From positions 50,295,220 through 50,359,219 of the forward strand of contig NC_087063.1 in assembly GCF_963678635.1 (NCBI RefSeq): DNA of 64,000 bases, given 5' to 3'. Positions 10,323 through 20,534 of the stretch are shown here, piece by piece (position 1 is the first letter of the stretch; the number at the start of each line of letters is the position of its first letter). The notes beneath the pieces are model-generated. The model was not told the DNA's origin. It saw nothing but the letters and a program-made list of their open reading frames with translations, and did no database searches. The stretch comes from Symsagittifera roscoffensis (taxonomy: Eukaryota > Xenacoelomorpha > Acoela > Convolutidae). Position numbers and translations under genes: made by a program.

Positions 10323-11928
10323 CTGGTCCGAGCAGTGATTTGGTTGTCCTCAATTTTTGCTTCATTTTCCCTATCTGCGTCTAGAACACGTGGTTTATCC
10401 AGCGTCTCCCTTGCTGGGTGTTAAAGTGTATAACATCTCTGGTTAGCGCAAGATGATCAATCATGCGCAGCATGTTCTCAAGATCCATAAGTCGCAGCTC
10501 GCTGGGATTGCTTCTCACCAGACTGCGGGTCATCTCGTTCCAACGTGTCACGTAGCCGTTCATAAAATCCGCCACCGGCGTGCCCACCTCCGGGTTCTGC
10601 GGTATCGTGCACAGCACTACGAGTCTGGCCCTGTATTTCTCCTTCACTTTGTTCAGAAGGCAGACCAGTAGGGGCTCCCACTTGCCCTTTGGAGTTACAG
10701 GGGCCCTCGAAACGTCAATGGTCCCGAGCATTATCACCAACGTGTCTAGGTGATCCTCGCCGTGGAACTCCATCGTCTTAATGACCTGAGCCACGGAAGC
10801 TCCTCCAAAAGATAGAACAGTAGTCTGACCATTGACAAAGATCTCGTTCAGATCCCTCACTGAACTATCTCCTACAACCACATGACGACTCCCTGGGGGA
10901 AGTGCCTGGTTGCTTTTGGCGGGGTTCCAGCCCATGCCGTTCAAACAAGCTCGAGAATGCTCCGCGGCTACTTGCACGAACTGGTTGCGTACCTTTAGGT
11001 TCTTCCTGATTTCAACTACGCGAGATTTCTGAGTCGTTCCGCCATGTGTAGTCCCCGTTGGTACTATGGCTCGAGGTATTCGCTCCGAGCTACTTGAGGA
11101 ACGATCAAGGCGTTGGGAAGGGACGACCCTACCCAGCGTCCGACCAGTGGTCCTGTTGATCTCATTCATCGCTGCTCTGGCCACCTGATTGAATGATTCT
11201 TGAAACTGGGGAGCCAGATAGGTGTCTGAAGGATCCAGTATCGTATTTCTCGAGTTCAGGGCAGATGTGATGTCTGCTGAGGAGCCTCGGGCTATCTCGG
11301 TGCGCACATCTCCTGTGCCTTCGTCCTGGGACGTGTGTCCCTGGATTCCTCCGAGGAGATCATCTTCGCCAGAAACTCCGGTGACACTTGGCTCACCCTT
11401 GCCATATAGAAGGCCATTTGCAGATCTTCGAACTTCTTCTTCGATTCGACTCTTTCTCGAGCTACTGCCCTGTACTCCTGCAGCTTGGCACACAGCTCGC
11501 TCTGATCCTTATCCTTCTTCTCCAACGTTTCAATCGTCTCCGAGGTCTGTATCTCTATCTCGTTCATCCTCACTCACTTCAGCGGAGGAACAGCTGTTGG
11601 AGAATCTTCTGAGTGTGACGCGCCCGGCCCATCAAGTAGTCTCTTCGCTCCGATGAGCGGCTGTACAGGTTGAACAGGCAGGGGCATCTCACCTAGCCGG
11701 TGATACCTCTGCTCGCCTATTCCAGGCTCACGAGCCAAGTCGTGGCCAGACATTTCTCCTCGTCGCCATCTCATCAGTCGGTTTTGACCTCTCTCGGCGG
11801 TCCAGAAGCAACTCCTCTCTCAACCAAAAAATCCCTAAGTGGAGTCCAAGCCAATACCAAGCTCTCTGGATTCACGTGTTGCTTATCAGTGGCCTTAGTA
11901 ACCCGGAAACACAACTATTTCCCTGGAA
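10323..11928 (-). pseudogene. Array copy D: longest open frame, SGNH with GTID
   Basis: A frame of 370 codons (10381-11493) covers the PSDTYLAPQF stretch and the whole SGNH domain. Block III reads LGTIDVSR in place of LGTNDVSR, so the conserved Asn that lines the oxyanion hole in this superfamily is changed to Ile. Block I reads GDSSVRDL. DVIH is kept. The first 90 or so residues of the frame lie over the coiled coil in the wrong frame and are unlikely to reflect the original protein. D shares GTID and GDSS with copy E, but coiled-coil variants (EKKDKDQ, RAVARERVES) with copy B. Confidence 0.8.
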
Positions 11929-13409
11929 CTGGTCCGAGCCAGTGATTTGGTTGTCCTCATTTCTTGCTCCATTTTCCCTATCTGCGTCTAGAACACGTAG
12001 TTTATCCAGCGTCTCCCTTATTGGGTGTTAAAGTGTATAACATCTCTGGTGAGCGCGAGATGATCAATCATGCGCAGCATGTTCTCAAGATCCATAAGTC
12101 GCAGCTCGCTGGGATTGCTTCTCACCAGACTGCGGGTCATCTCGTTCCACCGTGTCACGTAGCCGTTCATAAATTCCGCCACCGGCGTGCCCACCTCCGG
12201 GTTCTGCGGTATCGTGCACAGCACCACGAGTCTGGGCCTGTATTTCTCCTTCACTTCGTTCAGAAGGCAGACCAGTAGGGGCTCCCACTTGCCCTTTGGA
12301 GTTACAGGGGCCCTCGAAACGTCAATGGTCCCGAGCATTATCACCAACGTGTCTAGGTGATCCTCGCCGTGGAACTCCATCATCCTAATGACCTGAGCCA
12401 CGGAAGCTCCTCCAAAAGATAGAACAGTAGTCTGACCATTGACAAAGATCTCGTTCAGATCCCTCACTGAACTATCTCCTACAACCACATGACGACTCCC
12501 TGGGGAACTGCCTGGTTGCTTTTGGCGGGGTTCCAGCCCATGCCGCTCAAACAAGCTCGAGAATGCTCCGCGGCTACTTGCACGAACTGGTTGCGTACCT
12601 TTAGGTTCTTCCTGATTTCAACTGCGCGAGATTTCTGAGTCGTTCCGCCATGTGTAGTCCCCGTTGGTACTATGGCTCGAGGTATTGGCTCCGAGCTACT
12701 TGAGGAACGATCAAGGCGTTGGAAAGGGACGACCCTACCCAGCGTCCGACCAGTGGTCCTGTTGATCTCATTCATCGCTGCTCTGGCCACCTGATTGAAT
12801 GATTCTTGAAACTGGGGAGCCAGATAGGTGTCTGAAGGATCCAGTATCGTATTTCTCGGGTTCAGAGCAGATGTGATGTCTGCTGAGGAGCCTCGGGCTC
12901 TCTCGGTGCGCACATCTCCTGTGCCTTCGTCCTGGGACGTGTAACCCTGGATTCCTCCGAGGAGATCATCTTCGCCAGAAACTCTGGTGACACTTGGCTC
13001 ACCCTTGCCATATAGAAGGCAATTTGCAGATCTTCGAACTTCCTTTTCGATTCGACTCTTTCTCGAGCTATTGTCCTGTACTCCTGCAGCTTGTCACACA
13101 GCTCGCTCTGATCCTTAACCTTCTTCTCCAACGTTTCAATCGTCTCCGAGGTCTGTATCTCTATCTCGTTCATCCTCACTCACTTCAGCGGAGAAACAGC
13201 TGTTGGAGAATCTTCTGAGTGTGATGCGCCAGGCCCATCAAGTAGTCTCTTCGCTCCGATGAGCGGCTGTACAGGTTGAACAGGCAGGGGTATCTCACCT
13301 AGCTGGTGATCCCTCTGCTCGCCTATTCCCGGCTCACGAGCCAAGTCGTGGCCAGACATTTCTCCTCGCCGCCATCTCATCAGTCGGTTTCGACCTCTCT
13401 CGGCGGTCC
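11929..13409 (-). pseudogene. Array copy E: proximal copy, SGNH with GTID
   Basis: This copy is continuous with the ORF2 start at 13410-13598. It has a coiled coil (12862-13179, EKKVKDQ and RTIARERVESKRKF) that differs from the other four, then NPRNTILDPSDTYLAPQF and an SGNH domain with GDSSVRDL, LGTIDVSR and DVIHF. A base loss near 12505 (CTGGGGAACTG) breaks the frame before the SGNH part. It lacks the ORF1-tail piece at its upstream end, because the authentic ORF2 sequence is there instead. It is therefore the best guess for the original copy that seeded the array. Confidence 0.78.
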
Positions 13410-13598
13410 CGGTTTCACCGAAGGCCAGCATCAACACTACTTCCGTGGGGCAATTCCCTCGACCCTCTCGTCCTAACGCGATTCCCTCGACCCTCTCGTC
13501 CTAACCACAAACATAAACACAAACCGCTGATAAATATCATCCAGAGTCGCTCCTAGACTCGCTGAGAGAAATTCCATCAAATGATTCGTGACACCCAT
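13410..13598 (-). pseudogene. ORF2 start of element L, internally deleted
   Basis: The likely start is the ATG at 13598, reading MGVTNHLMEFLSASLGATLD; element R has the matching ISASLGTTLDEIYQRL near 45020. About 35 residues present in R after IYQR (a helical stretch with ALLIAMGKERAVGTPTEV) are replaced by two copies of a 28-base repeat with a stop, after which LMLAFGETGTAERGRNRL resumes. Known families: none recognised. The segment RNRLMRWRRGEM is strongly basic and could bind nucleic acid; that is inference only. Confidence 0.65.
13450..13505. repeat. 28-bp direct duplication
   Basis: Two adjacent 28-base copies differing at one position (GCAATTCCCTCG against GCGATTCCCTCG at the start). 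It sits at a deletion within the ORF2 N-terminal region and looks like a repair scar. Confidence 0.9.
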
Positions 13599-14055
13599 CT
13601 TTCTATCGTGTTCCTTTCGTCGTCGTGTCCTTTTGATTTGTTAAATTCAATAAACAAAATTGGATCAATCAAGATCTAAAAAGCAAGTCACGACTTAAAA
13701 CCATCATTTCATGCCATCACATTTCCAGGATAAAAAATCATTCACATTTTTTTTAAAAGTATCCATTGAAATTCTCCTTTGTTTTTGATCTAAAAACTAG
13801 CACCAAAGTGGATCGTCCTCCTGCAACCTTATCGAGGTAACACAAATGAGCGCTGTCACCTTCACTACCTGGAAAGTTCCAGGTCTCTGATGATACAAAC
13901 ATCACATAAAACATAACCTAACTATAACATAACATATAAGCATCACATATTCACACTATTACATAAAAACATAATCCCTATTAGCTTGCCTAAAACTTAA
14001 TCCTAATGCCTATAAAGTAAAATTAATAAAAAGCTCTTATCGCCGAATGCAACTC
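13599..14055 (-). other. AT-rich gap between ORF1 and ORF2 (element L)
   Basis: No coding frame. It is colinear with 44509-45012 of element R. Read on minus, both contain AGGTGACAGCG followed within about 50 bases by GGAGG..GATCCA and TTGGTGCT. Conservation outside coding sequence suggests a function such as a promoter or leader for ORF2, a poly(A) region for ORF1, or a priming site. No repeat of this segment was found elsewhere that would make it an LTR. Confidence 0.55.
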
Positions 14056-14599
14056 CTAGCATTTGCTCAGATAGTACTTTTTATGTAAGTAAAACTCTAT
14101 GTCAGTTTCCGAAAATATCACGTGTACAAAGGCATATAACCTTCTCGGATGTAGCTTTCCCCTTGTGGGATCATAGACTGGTAACGAAAGAGAGGTCACT
14201 CCTCTCTCAACCAAAAATCCCTAAGTCGAGTCCATGCCAATACCAAGCTCTCTGGATTCACGTGTAGCTTATCAGTGGCCTTAGTAACCAGGAAACACAA
14301 ATATTTCCCTGGTATCTGTGATGCAACAGGGGCAGCGCTATCATCCCTCCCACACCAGGCCTCTGTTTCCATAAAAACTCGATACACTTATACTCTTTTT
14401 TAAAGTCAGCCGCAGCTTACATCCGCGGTTATCGCTATAGCGCATGTACGTTCCGTGAGTATGAAATTGCTGTCCGTTATGGCAATTTGTTTTGAATAAT
14501 GGTTCGGTAAGTCAAAATAAGATTCAAAATTTTGTCCAAAAGGTGGTTTTTCAGCGTTCTCGCCTTCCGTTTCCAGTTCTCCGGTTTTACCTTGCCGAT
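14056..14599 (-). pseudogene. ORF1 of element L: conserved C-terminal tail
   Basis: Element R ends ORF1 with a conserved run of about 110 residues, and the same is here. Pieces are QIPGKYLCFLVTKATDKLHV, NPESLVLA, SLPVYDP, and a last piece ETDIEFYLHKKYYLSKC before a stop at 14056. R has ETDVEVHLHRKFYLSI at its end, in a frame shifted from the preceding one. No family recognised. The first part of this tail, near 14199-14315, is the piece copied into each unit of the 1606-bp array. A frame break separates it from the acidic tail upstream. Confidence 0.65.
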
Positions 14600-15451
14600 T
14601 TAAAATTTTTTAATGATCAGGTTTTCGGTGTGGGTGAGTCCTACTCCCACTCCCCGGACAAAAATATCCATCGACGTCCCCGTCGATCGCCTAAAGTCGA
14701 GCAGATCGAGGTTGGATTGCGGAACGCGTAGAGGGCCATCTTGAGGGACCCAGTTGGACTCGGTATTGTCATGGCTGACGTATTTGATGCCGTCTTTATC
14801 GACATCCTGAATCGTCAAGATTGTCTCTTTAGGATCTGCCGGCAGATCGTGGAGCCATTCGAGCCCTCGCAAGTTCGTTATTTCTTGATTCACCTCTGGT
14901 TCGAACTCTACTTCTGGTTCGGAGCGATCGTCGATCCAAACCTGATCCATGTCATTGACCAAGTCGATCTCTTTTGGCACCGCTACTTCATCCAGTCCCA
15001 CCAGAGATTCCATCATATTGCTTAAAACTATCCTGTCATTGACGAAATCCTCGCCATACGGGTTGTACCTCTTCTTGTTCCTTCCTCTCTTGCTCTGGCG
15101 CGTTTCCATGGTGAAGGAAAAGTCAGGCTGTACTCTTTTGTCAATTTCAGTTTGTTCTGGGCAGTCCCAGTCCTCTTCGGCATAGGGTAGAGTTTCGTCG
15201 TCCACCTCCACTCGCTCGGTCAACTCCAGGTCCAGTGGCAGATCGCAAATATCTACCACCTTATTCCCGTCGTTTTTGTCGCGCGTACCTCTTTCATTCA
15301 CTTCACAAGCAGGATCCACTATCAAAAAGTCTCCCTCCTGCATGTCCGCTGGGATGCACCAGTCCTCTGATGAGGCATTGTGCGGTTTGATGTTTTCGTA
15401 ATGGGCTGCTCTTCCGGTGCTAAAACGATAAAAACGACCTCCTTGGTGCAC
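14600..15451 (-). pseudogene. ORF1 of element L: integrase C-terminus and acidic tail
   Basis: It opens with HQGGRFYRFSTGRAAHYENI, which fits the small beta-barrel end of a Ty3/gypsy integrase (GPF-like region), followed by IKPHNASSEDWCIPADM. Then comes a long acidic extension (ELTERVEVDDETLPYAEEDW, ETRQSKRGRNKKRYNP, VWIDDRSEPEVEFEPEV). The extension is open for 283 codons here but shortened by an internal deletion in element R. It ends in VRGVGVGLTHTENLIIKKF. The function of the extension is unknown; charge pattern suggests disorder. Confidence 0.7.
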
Positions 15452-16200
15452 TTCTGTTATTTGAAATGGGCCGCGCCATTTTTTAATATTTTTTTCGTTC
15501 CTTATGGTAGAACTACTTCCTGGAACACCCAGATGTAATTGTCAACTGAGTAGGCTCTTGCATCTGCCGTCCTTTTATCAAATCTCCTTTTTTGTCTAAT
15601 TTGCGCCTGTTGCGTGTTCCTCCTAAATAAGTCATTGAGGTCCAGCTGCCTTCTAATAACATCACGCACGTACGTTCGCGGTGCTGTTTTCTTTCCCTCA
15701 TACTCAGGGTAGAAGAACGTTAACGGAAGAGCTTTTTCGTGACCAGTTAGCATCATATGCGGACTTATTCCCGTGTTGGAATGCTCTCTGCTGTTGTAAG
15801 CGCCCATAACTTGCGGCAAGTGTCTATCCTAGTCATCCATGTAGCGTGAGCAATAAACTCCCAAATGGATACCAGCGTGCGATTTTGCCTTTCAACTAGG
15901 CCATTCGTTTGTGGGTGATAAGTGGTCGAGTGGGCCTGTGCCACCTGCGACCTCTTCATTAACTCATTCGTGAGATCACCCACGATTGCTTTGCCATTAT
16001 CCGATTGGAATGTGATGGGGTAGCCGTGCCTCGCTATCCACACAATTATCAAGTGATCGCACGTTTCTTCCTCTGATGCTGTCATGCAGGGGGCTGCCTC
16101 TCTATATTTCTTAAAATGATCGATCATTACCAGCACCTGATTGTAGCCCGTGGCTATCATGCATACTTTCTAATGATCAATTTGCACTATTTCGTTGAAT
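15452..16200 (-). pseudogene. ORF1 of element L: integrase catalytic core
   Basis: DDE integrase core of Ty3/gypsy type. Visible are VLVMIDHFKKYREAAP, then TFQSDNGKAIVGDL (second Asp) and HPQTNGLVERQNRTL (catalytic Glu). PQVMGAYNSREHSNTGISP and MLTGHEK follow as in the family, then a basic stretch RRNTQQAQIRQKRRFDKR. The first catalytic Asp is most likely the IDH just before KVCM near 16190, where a stop interrupts the frame. Integrase joins element cDNA ends to target DNA. One stop near 15830 and a frame change near 15500 break the gene. Confidence 0.85.
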
Positions 16201-16600
16201 CCCGATGACTCTATTGACTGCAGGAGGGACCTAAGTTTCCTGGGGTCCTTCGCCGGTTGACACGACAAGCATGCAGTGATCCACTTTTCACAAGCCTTCT
16301 TCAAACCAGGTCATTCGAATCGTTTCTGTATCCTGCTGTACACTTTGTCCACATCTTGATGGCCCATCTGATCAAAAAGCAACTCGTTCTGGTATAACTG
16401 CGGTAACACTATTGAGTTATACTTGTAAAGGACCTTGTCCTCTTCCTTGCGTTTACAGGCTACGATTCCTTCTTGGTTCAAGTACAACAAATCTTTTCTC
16501 TTCATGTAAAATTGCTTCAAATTTTTATAGCCGTCTTCCTCCAAATCTCCTTAGTCAGGTGCCCCGTTCTCGATCCATCTTTTCAGATTGCTCGTCATTC
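16201..16600 (-). pseudogene. ORF1 of element L: integrase zinc-binding N-terminus
   Basis: H2C2 region: LLFDQMGHQDVDKVYSRIQK, then RFE and a stop, then ACEKWITACLSCQ. The two Cys are intact. Relative to element R (RSHDQMGHQ) three codons that include the first His are missing, so the zinc site is incomplete. Element R keeps both His but has CLSS in place of CLSC. The ancestral site can be seen only by comparing the two. The domain normally helps integrase multimerise and bind DNA ends. Confidence 0.75.
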
Positions 16601-17735
16601 TATCATTCCGTTGAGCCCTTAGGAGATCCGACAGCCGGTATCTGGCTTTTAGATATGTCTTTACCACGTTCAATTGTCCGCTTATTACCTCCGGGGTATG
16701 GGCATCATCCATCAACTTGACACACTATATCTTCTTCAAAGGTGTTGCTTCCTGCAGAGATGGCTCCAGATTGGTACGGACGACCGTAACATATGGCAGT
16801 AATCTGGTTGGGCTTTTCGACACCGCTATCAGTTCAAGCTCATCTGCGGTATTATCTACTACAGTGCCCTCCTCATCAGAGGTATACCTGTCTCTGTCCG
16901 GGTCCTGATGCATTTCCCGGTCCAGCCTGCGCTGTCTCCATTCTACCAACAAGGAATGAATCTTAATCTCCGAAACATCAGAATTGGAAGTAGTCTCCGA
17001 TGTGTTCTCCTAGTACTGGGGCCTCGAGTCATCACTCGAGCCGATGGATTCCACGTCATTATGTTCCGATCTGTCTGTGATGTTTCTCGACTCCCCGGAC
17101 AAAACTTTGTTCCTTGGTCGCTTTGAACCCGGCTACCCGGAAAACTTTCTGTCCTTTGGTGGTCCCAACTTTGTCTCCCCGGACAAGTCGTCCTGTACGG
17201 GCGCGAAAGTGCCTGAATCCCCGGACATTGTCTCGTCCCCGGATGAACAATCCAAGCTCGGTTCGTACTCTTCCCTTGCATCCGTAAATTGTACTTTTCT
17301 CGTGAAGCTGAATTTCGACTTGATCCTGACTTCTTCAGTGGCTTGGACCTGGGTCGATGTCCCATGTTCTGTGAACGAAGTCCTCAACAAGACATCCTTC
17401 GGCATTGAGTTTACCAGCTGGTTCACTATCGACCAGCAATACCATTCAACATCTCGACTGCGAATGGTCCCTTGCCGTATCTCTGTTCTCTCAGTGACGG
17501 TCAATCTTTGGATGGTTTCCATCCACTCACGATCATGCCTAGCCACTTCTCTATCCAGCAAGTCATGAAGCTTCCCCATGACGTACGGCGCCACGTTCAC
17601 TGTCCTATTTAGCAGGGCTATGCTCTTTATACCCAGCCTGGTAAGCTCTTGCTGCACCAGATTGGATCGGTCTAGCAGATCCAGCGGGACAGGATCACCC
17701 CTGGCCAATACCTTTATTTGAGCAGCCGTCTCCAT
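16601..17735 (-). pseudogene. ORF1 of element L: long RNase H-integrase spacer with LSGES-like repeats
   Basis: A spacer of some 370 residues, not usual between RNase H and integrase in Ty3/gypsy elements. It starts with ARGDPVPLDLLDRSNLVQQE and a helical region (MGKLHDLLDREVARHDREWM), then VQFTDAREEYEPSLDCSSGD. A run of short acidic Ser repeats follows (DETMSGDS, DDLSGETK, RKFSG), written in DNA as repeated TTGTCCGGGGA. The end, near 16725-16952, is an acidic region with a possible helical segment (DELELIAVSKSPTRLLPY). Element R has the same order in all three copies, with clearer LSGES repeats. Function unknown. Confidence 0.65.
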
Positions 17736-18379
17736 CGGAAGTTCAGGGTGTCCTGGTATGGGGTGCCCTGACTTGTCCAGCCACCTGGTGAGTGGTAGTT
17801 TATCGTAGGTCTCACTATCTAGAAATGAAAATCGGTCGTTGATTTCTGCTTGATTGGCCGGCTTCTCTTCTAGGCGCTCTTAGAATTCTGTCTTTTTACT
17901 GAGGCTATCAGCATTCTGGTGCTTGTAACGGTGCATTCTGGTGCTTGTCTTTGGTCCATCGAGTAGGTTTTCAGCCTGGTAAGGGCACGACTATCTACAC
18001 GCAACTTGAAGGGAGCAGCACCCCCCAAGTAGGCGCTGTATTTTTCCACGAAAGTGATCACCGCGAACATTTCCGTTTTCGGTGCGCCGTACTTCATCTC
18101 AGTATCGCTCAGGACCTTACTTTCATAGGCTGTCGGACGGAGAACCGTTCTCCCGTTCCACTCTTGCTCCTGGTGAAGTATGCCTGATATCGCAACCACT
18201 GATGCATCCGTTTCTAATACAAACATCCCCTTCTCTGTTGGCATACCGAGGACCGGTTCCTCGCAAAGTTCACATTTAATGTTTTCAAATGATACTTGTG
18301 CCTCATCAGTCCAAGTGAATTTTTTGCCCTTATTTCTCATTGGCGTATCCTTTGATGAACTCTCGATAATAGTTAGCAA
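17736..18379 (-). pseudogene. ORF1 of element L: RNase H
   Basis: Typical Ty3/gypsy RNase H of the RT polyprotein. FTWTDEAQVSFENIK and PVLGMPTEKGMFVLETDASV lead to the first catalytic Asp in TDAS (near 18210). EMKYGAPKTEMFAVI carries the conserved Glu, and LRVDSRAL a further Asp. After KTYSMDQ the frame breaks. Its role is to remove RNA from the RNA-DNA hybrid during reverse transcription. The matching frame in element R is split by stops in every copy. Confidence 0.85.
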
Positions 18380-19090
18380 ACCCCAAAAAGCTCATCAGTT
18401 GTGTATCTGTCTTAGGTGCCATCCAGGTCAATACCGCCTCGACCGCTTCGGGATCCGGTCTCACTCCATGCCTATCCACAAGGCGGCCCAGATACTTTAT
18501 TGAGTCTCTAAGGATTTCACACTTGGAGGGTTTGCACTTTAATACCGCCTGTTTCATGCAAGTAAACAACTCATCCAACATCTCTATATGATCCTCCAGG
18601 GTTGGTGTTGCTATCGCGACATCATCGACATAACACATGATGAGGTTCCAATTTTTCTTTGTCACACTCGTGAGTGCCTGGGCCATCAGTCGCTGGAATG
18701 TGGCGGTCGCGTTGCACAATCCGAACAGCATCCTCTTCCACTGGAACAATCCCAGCTTGCACGCGAAACCCGTTTTCTCACGATCTTGCTTTCTTAGTGG
18801 CAATTGCCAGAACTTAGCGTCCCCCAACTTGGAGAGGCTCTCATCGATGCGGGGAATCGTGTATGCGTCCTTTATCGTCACTGCGTTCAAGTAATTGAAA
18901 TCACAACAAAATCTGAGTTGCCCCCTTTCTTTTTAGGCATGACCACGCCATAAGCTCACGGGGACTTCGACGGCTCGATCATCGTACTCCGTTAACATCT
19001 CTTTCCTGCACGCTTCTGATTTATGTGGGATCATTCTCCTCGCCCCTTACCTATGAGGTACCGAGCCCTCTTCTATCTCAATCTCGTGTT
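18380..19090 (-). pseudogene. ORF1 of element L: reverse transcriptase
   Basis: RT of Ty3/gypsy (Metaviridae) type. Conserved blocks in order: NAVTIKDAYTIPRIDESLSK, FWQLPLRKQDREKTGFAC, RMLFGLCNATATFQRLMAQA, then the catalytic MCYVDDVAIATPTLEDHIE near 18605-18640, and YLGRLVDRHGVRPDPEAVEA. The fingers lie at 18890-19090 and contain a stop and a frameshift. The palm motif is intact, so decay elsewhere, not loss of the active site, marks this as dead. Confidence 0.9.
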
Positions 19091-19760
19091 CTACAAAATT
19101 GCAGCAACCTATGTCGGCCTTATGCTTTGAAAAAACGTCTGGATTCCGATTTAGCACCGCCCTGAGCGAATCTAGTTCTTGGTCTGGTATTCTACCCTTC
19201 AGATATTCTATCTCGGGCAGGACATGTTTTTTTGCTGCTACCTCTGTTTCCGTTGGTCTTTCGGGAAAATTTGAACAACTAGACAACCCATCATCTGTCT
19301 CCAATTTCATTGAAAACGATTTCTTAGAAGATTTCAATTCACTTATTGTCTTCAGTATACATTCCCGATTCGCATGCAAGGGACAATTAGTTAAATCAAA
19401 CTTTTTCAAGTTCTCCACACTCTGAAAGTCTGTGTTCAGAGGCAATGCGTAGCAAAGTTTCTTTCCCCTCTGTACTGTCACTGCGGTTGATTCTGTGTTC
19501 AACAACACACTCACACACAGTCCGCTCTGAGTGAGTGAGAAATTTCTTCCTAAAATAGCCGAGCTGTTACCATTTGGATTTATTACCAGACACACCTGTC
19601 TGTCATTACTGAGTTCATTTAGATTCCTCATCCTAAATGTCGCTACCACGGTTTGGTTTGGTTTCAATCTAACTTATCGATCCAGAAAAATTGGCACCTT
19701 TGCCTGGTTAATTAAGATCTTATTAAGGGGTTTCTTTACATACTTCCTCTCAGGATCGGA
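19091..19760 (-). pseudogene. ORF1 of element L: protease-RT connector
   Basis: A 206-codon open frame (19047-19667) begins MKPNQTVVATFRMRNLNELS and has strands typical of the connector after the gypsy protease (RQVCLVINPNGNSSAILGRN). It ends with LNRNPDVFSKHKADIGCCNF, the usual entry to the RT domain, and VEHEIEIEEGSVPHR. Between lies a charged insertion (SKKSFSMKLETDDGLSS) of unknown use. Element R copies have the same region with shared frameshifts. Confidence 0.75.
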
Positions 19761-20524
19761 TCTTTGATCCTGATCAACTCGTCTTTGAGGTCGATCGTGA
19801 CATCAAAGTTGCGTACGAAGTCCCTTCCTAGGATGAATTGAATGGATTCGTCCAATTTTTCCACCACCAGGCAGCTCATATAAAGATGTATTTCTCCAAG
19901 CTGCAGTTAATGCAGTGATATAATCGGGGTCCGTCCTGTCAGATAGATTGCTCCTTGATTTGCAGCTGGCAGTCTGATGTTTGTCGGTATCAGATCCGAC
20001 CTGTCGAAGCCCATATCAGTCCAGGTGCTGACTGGCATGACACTGACCATTGCTCCCGTGTCTAACAGTCCCTTTACTGAAAGTTGTCTGCCCTGCACAT
20101 CTAGCACATGTGCTGCCAGATCAGCTTCGCAACCTATGTGAACTGCATCCTGCTCAAGCATGGAGTTATGTCCGATTCGTCGCACCTTAAGCTCTTCTCG
20201 ACCAATGTATATCCTGCCTACTTGGTCACTTGCATCAGTTACGTGAGCCTTCGTGTAGATGTTAATGCGGTCCACTTTCATCAGAATCGAGTTTGGGCCA
20301 TGGACTTTGATGTAACGTCCATCTAGTTTCATTAGCCTTGGACCTCCTGTCGTGAGCAGAGCTCGCACTGCCCTGGAGTCCAACTTGGGATCCTTCTTCC
20401 TCAGGTAGTCCGCATAAATGTCCAGGTGTACCAGCGTGATCTCGGACGGTTCACTGAAGTTCTTGACCACCTGGTGTCCTGCGACTGAAATAATGGACAT
20501 TATCTTCGTTCCTTCTTTCGTCAT
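19740..20524 (-). pseudogene. ORF1 of element L: aspartic protease (DTG)
   Basis: Retropepsin-type protease. SVKGLLDTGAMVSVMPVSTW holds the catalytic DTG (near 20060). Downstream, in a shifted frame around 19830, FILGRDFVRNFDVTIDLKDE fits the third motif (ILG). Upstream is an N-terminal extension with LVHLDIYADYL and a basic YIGREELKVRRIGHN. The enzyme would mature the polyprotein. In element R all three copies read VDTEAV at the active site, so those proteases are inactive even before frameshifts are counted. Confidence 0.82.
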
Positions 20525-20534
20525 GCCAAAGGTT

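Larger units (their letters stand above)
5677..13409 (-). repeat. Tandem array, five copies of a 1606-bp unit inside ORF2
   Basis: The landmark CTGGTCCGAGC recurs at 5677, 7111, 8717, 10323 and 11929, the last four exactly 1606 bases apart. The first copy is 172 bases short. Each unit, on the minus strand, holds a short piece of the ORF1 3' end, the ORF2 start (RLMRWRRGEMSGHD), a coiled coil, a PSDTYLAPQF motif and an SGNH hydrolase. The ORF1 piece is colinear with about 14199-14315, so the unit joins two regions with the roughly 800 bases between them removed. Copies are nearly identical. The array ends where ORF2 resumes uninterrupted on both sides. Confidence 0.95.

Noticed and set aside
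8010-11656. 144-codon plus-strand frames repeated once per 1606-bp unit
   Set aside because: They are antisense to the coiled-coil frame and only recur because the unit does.
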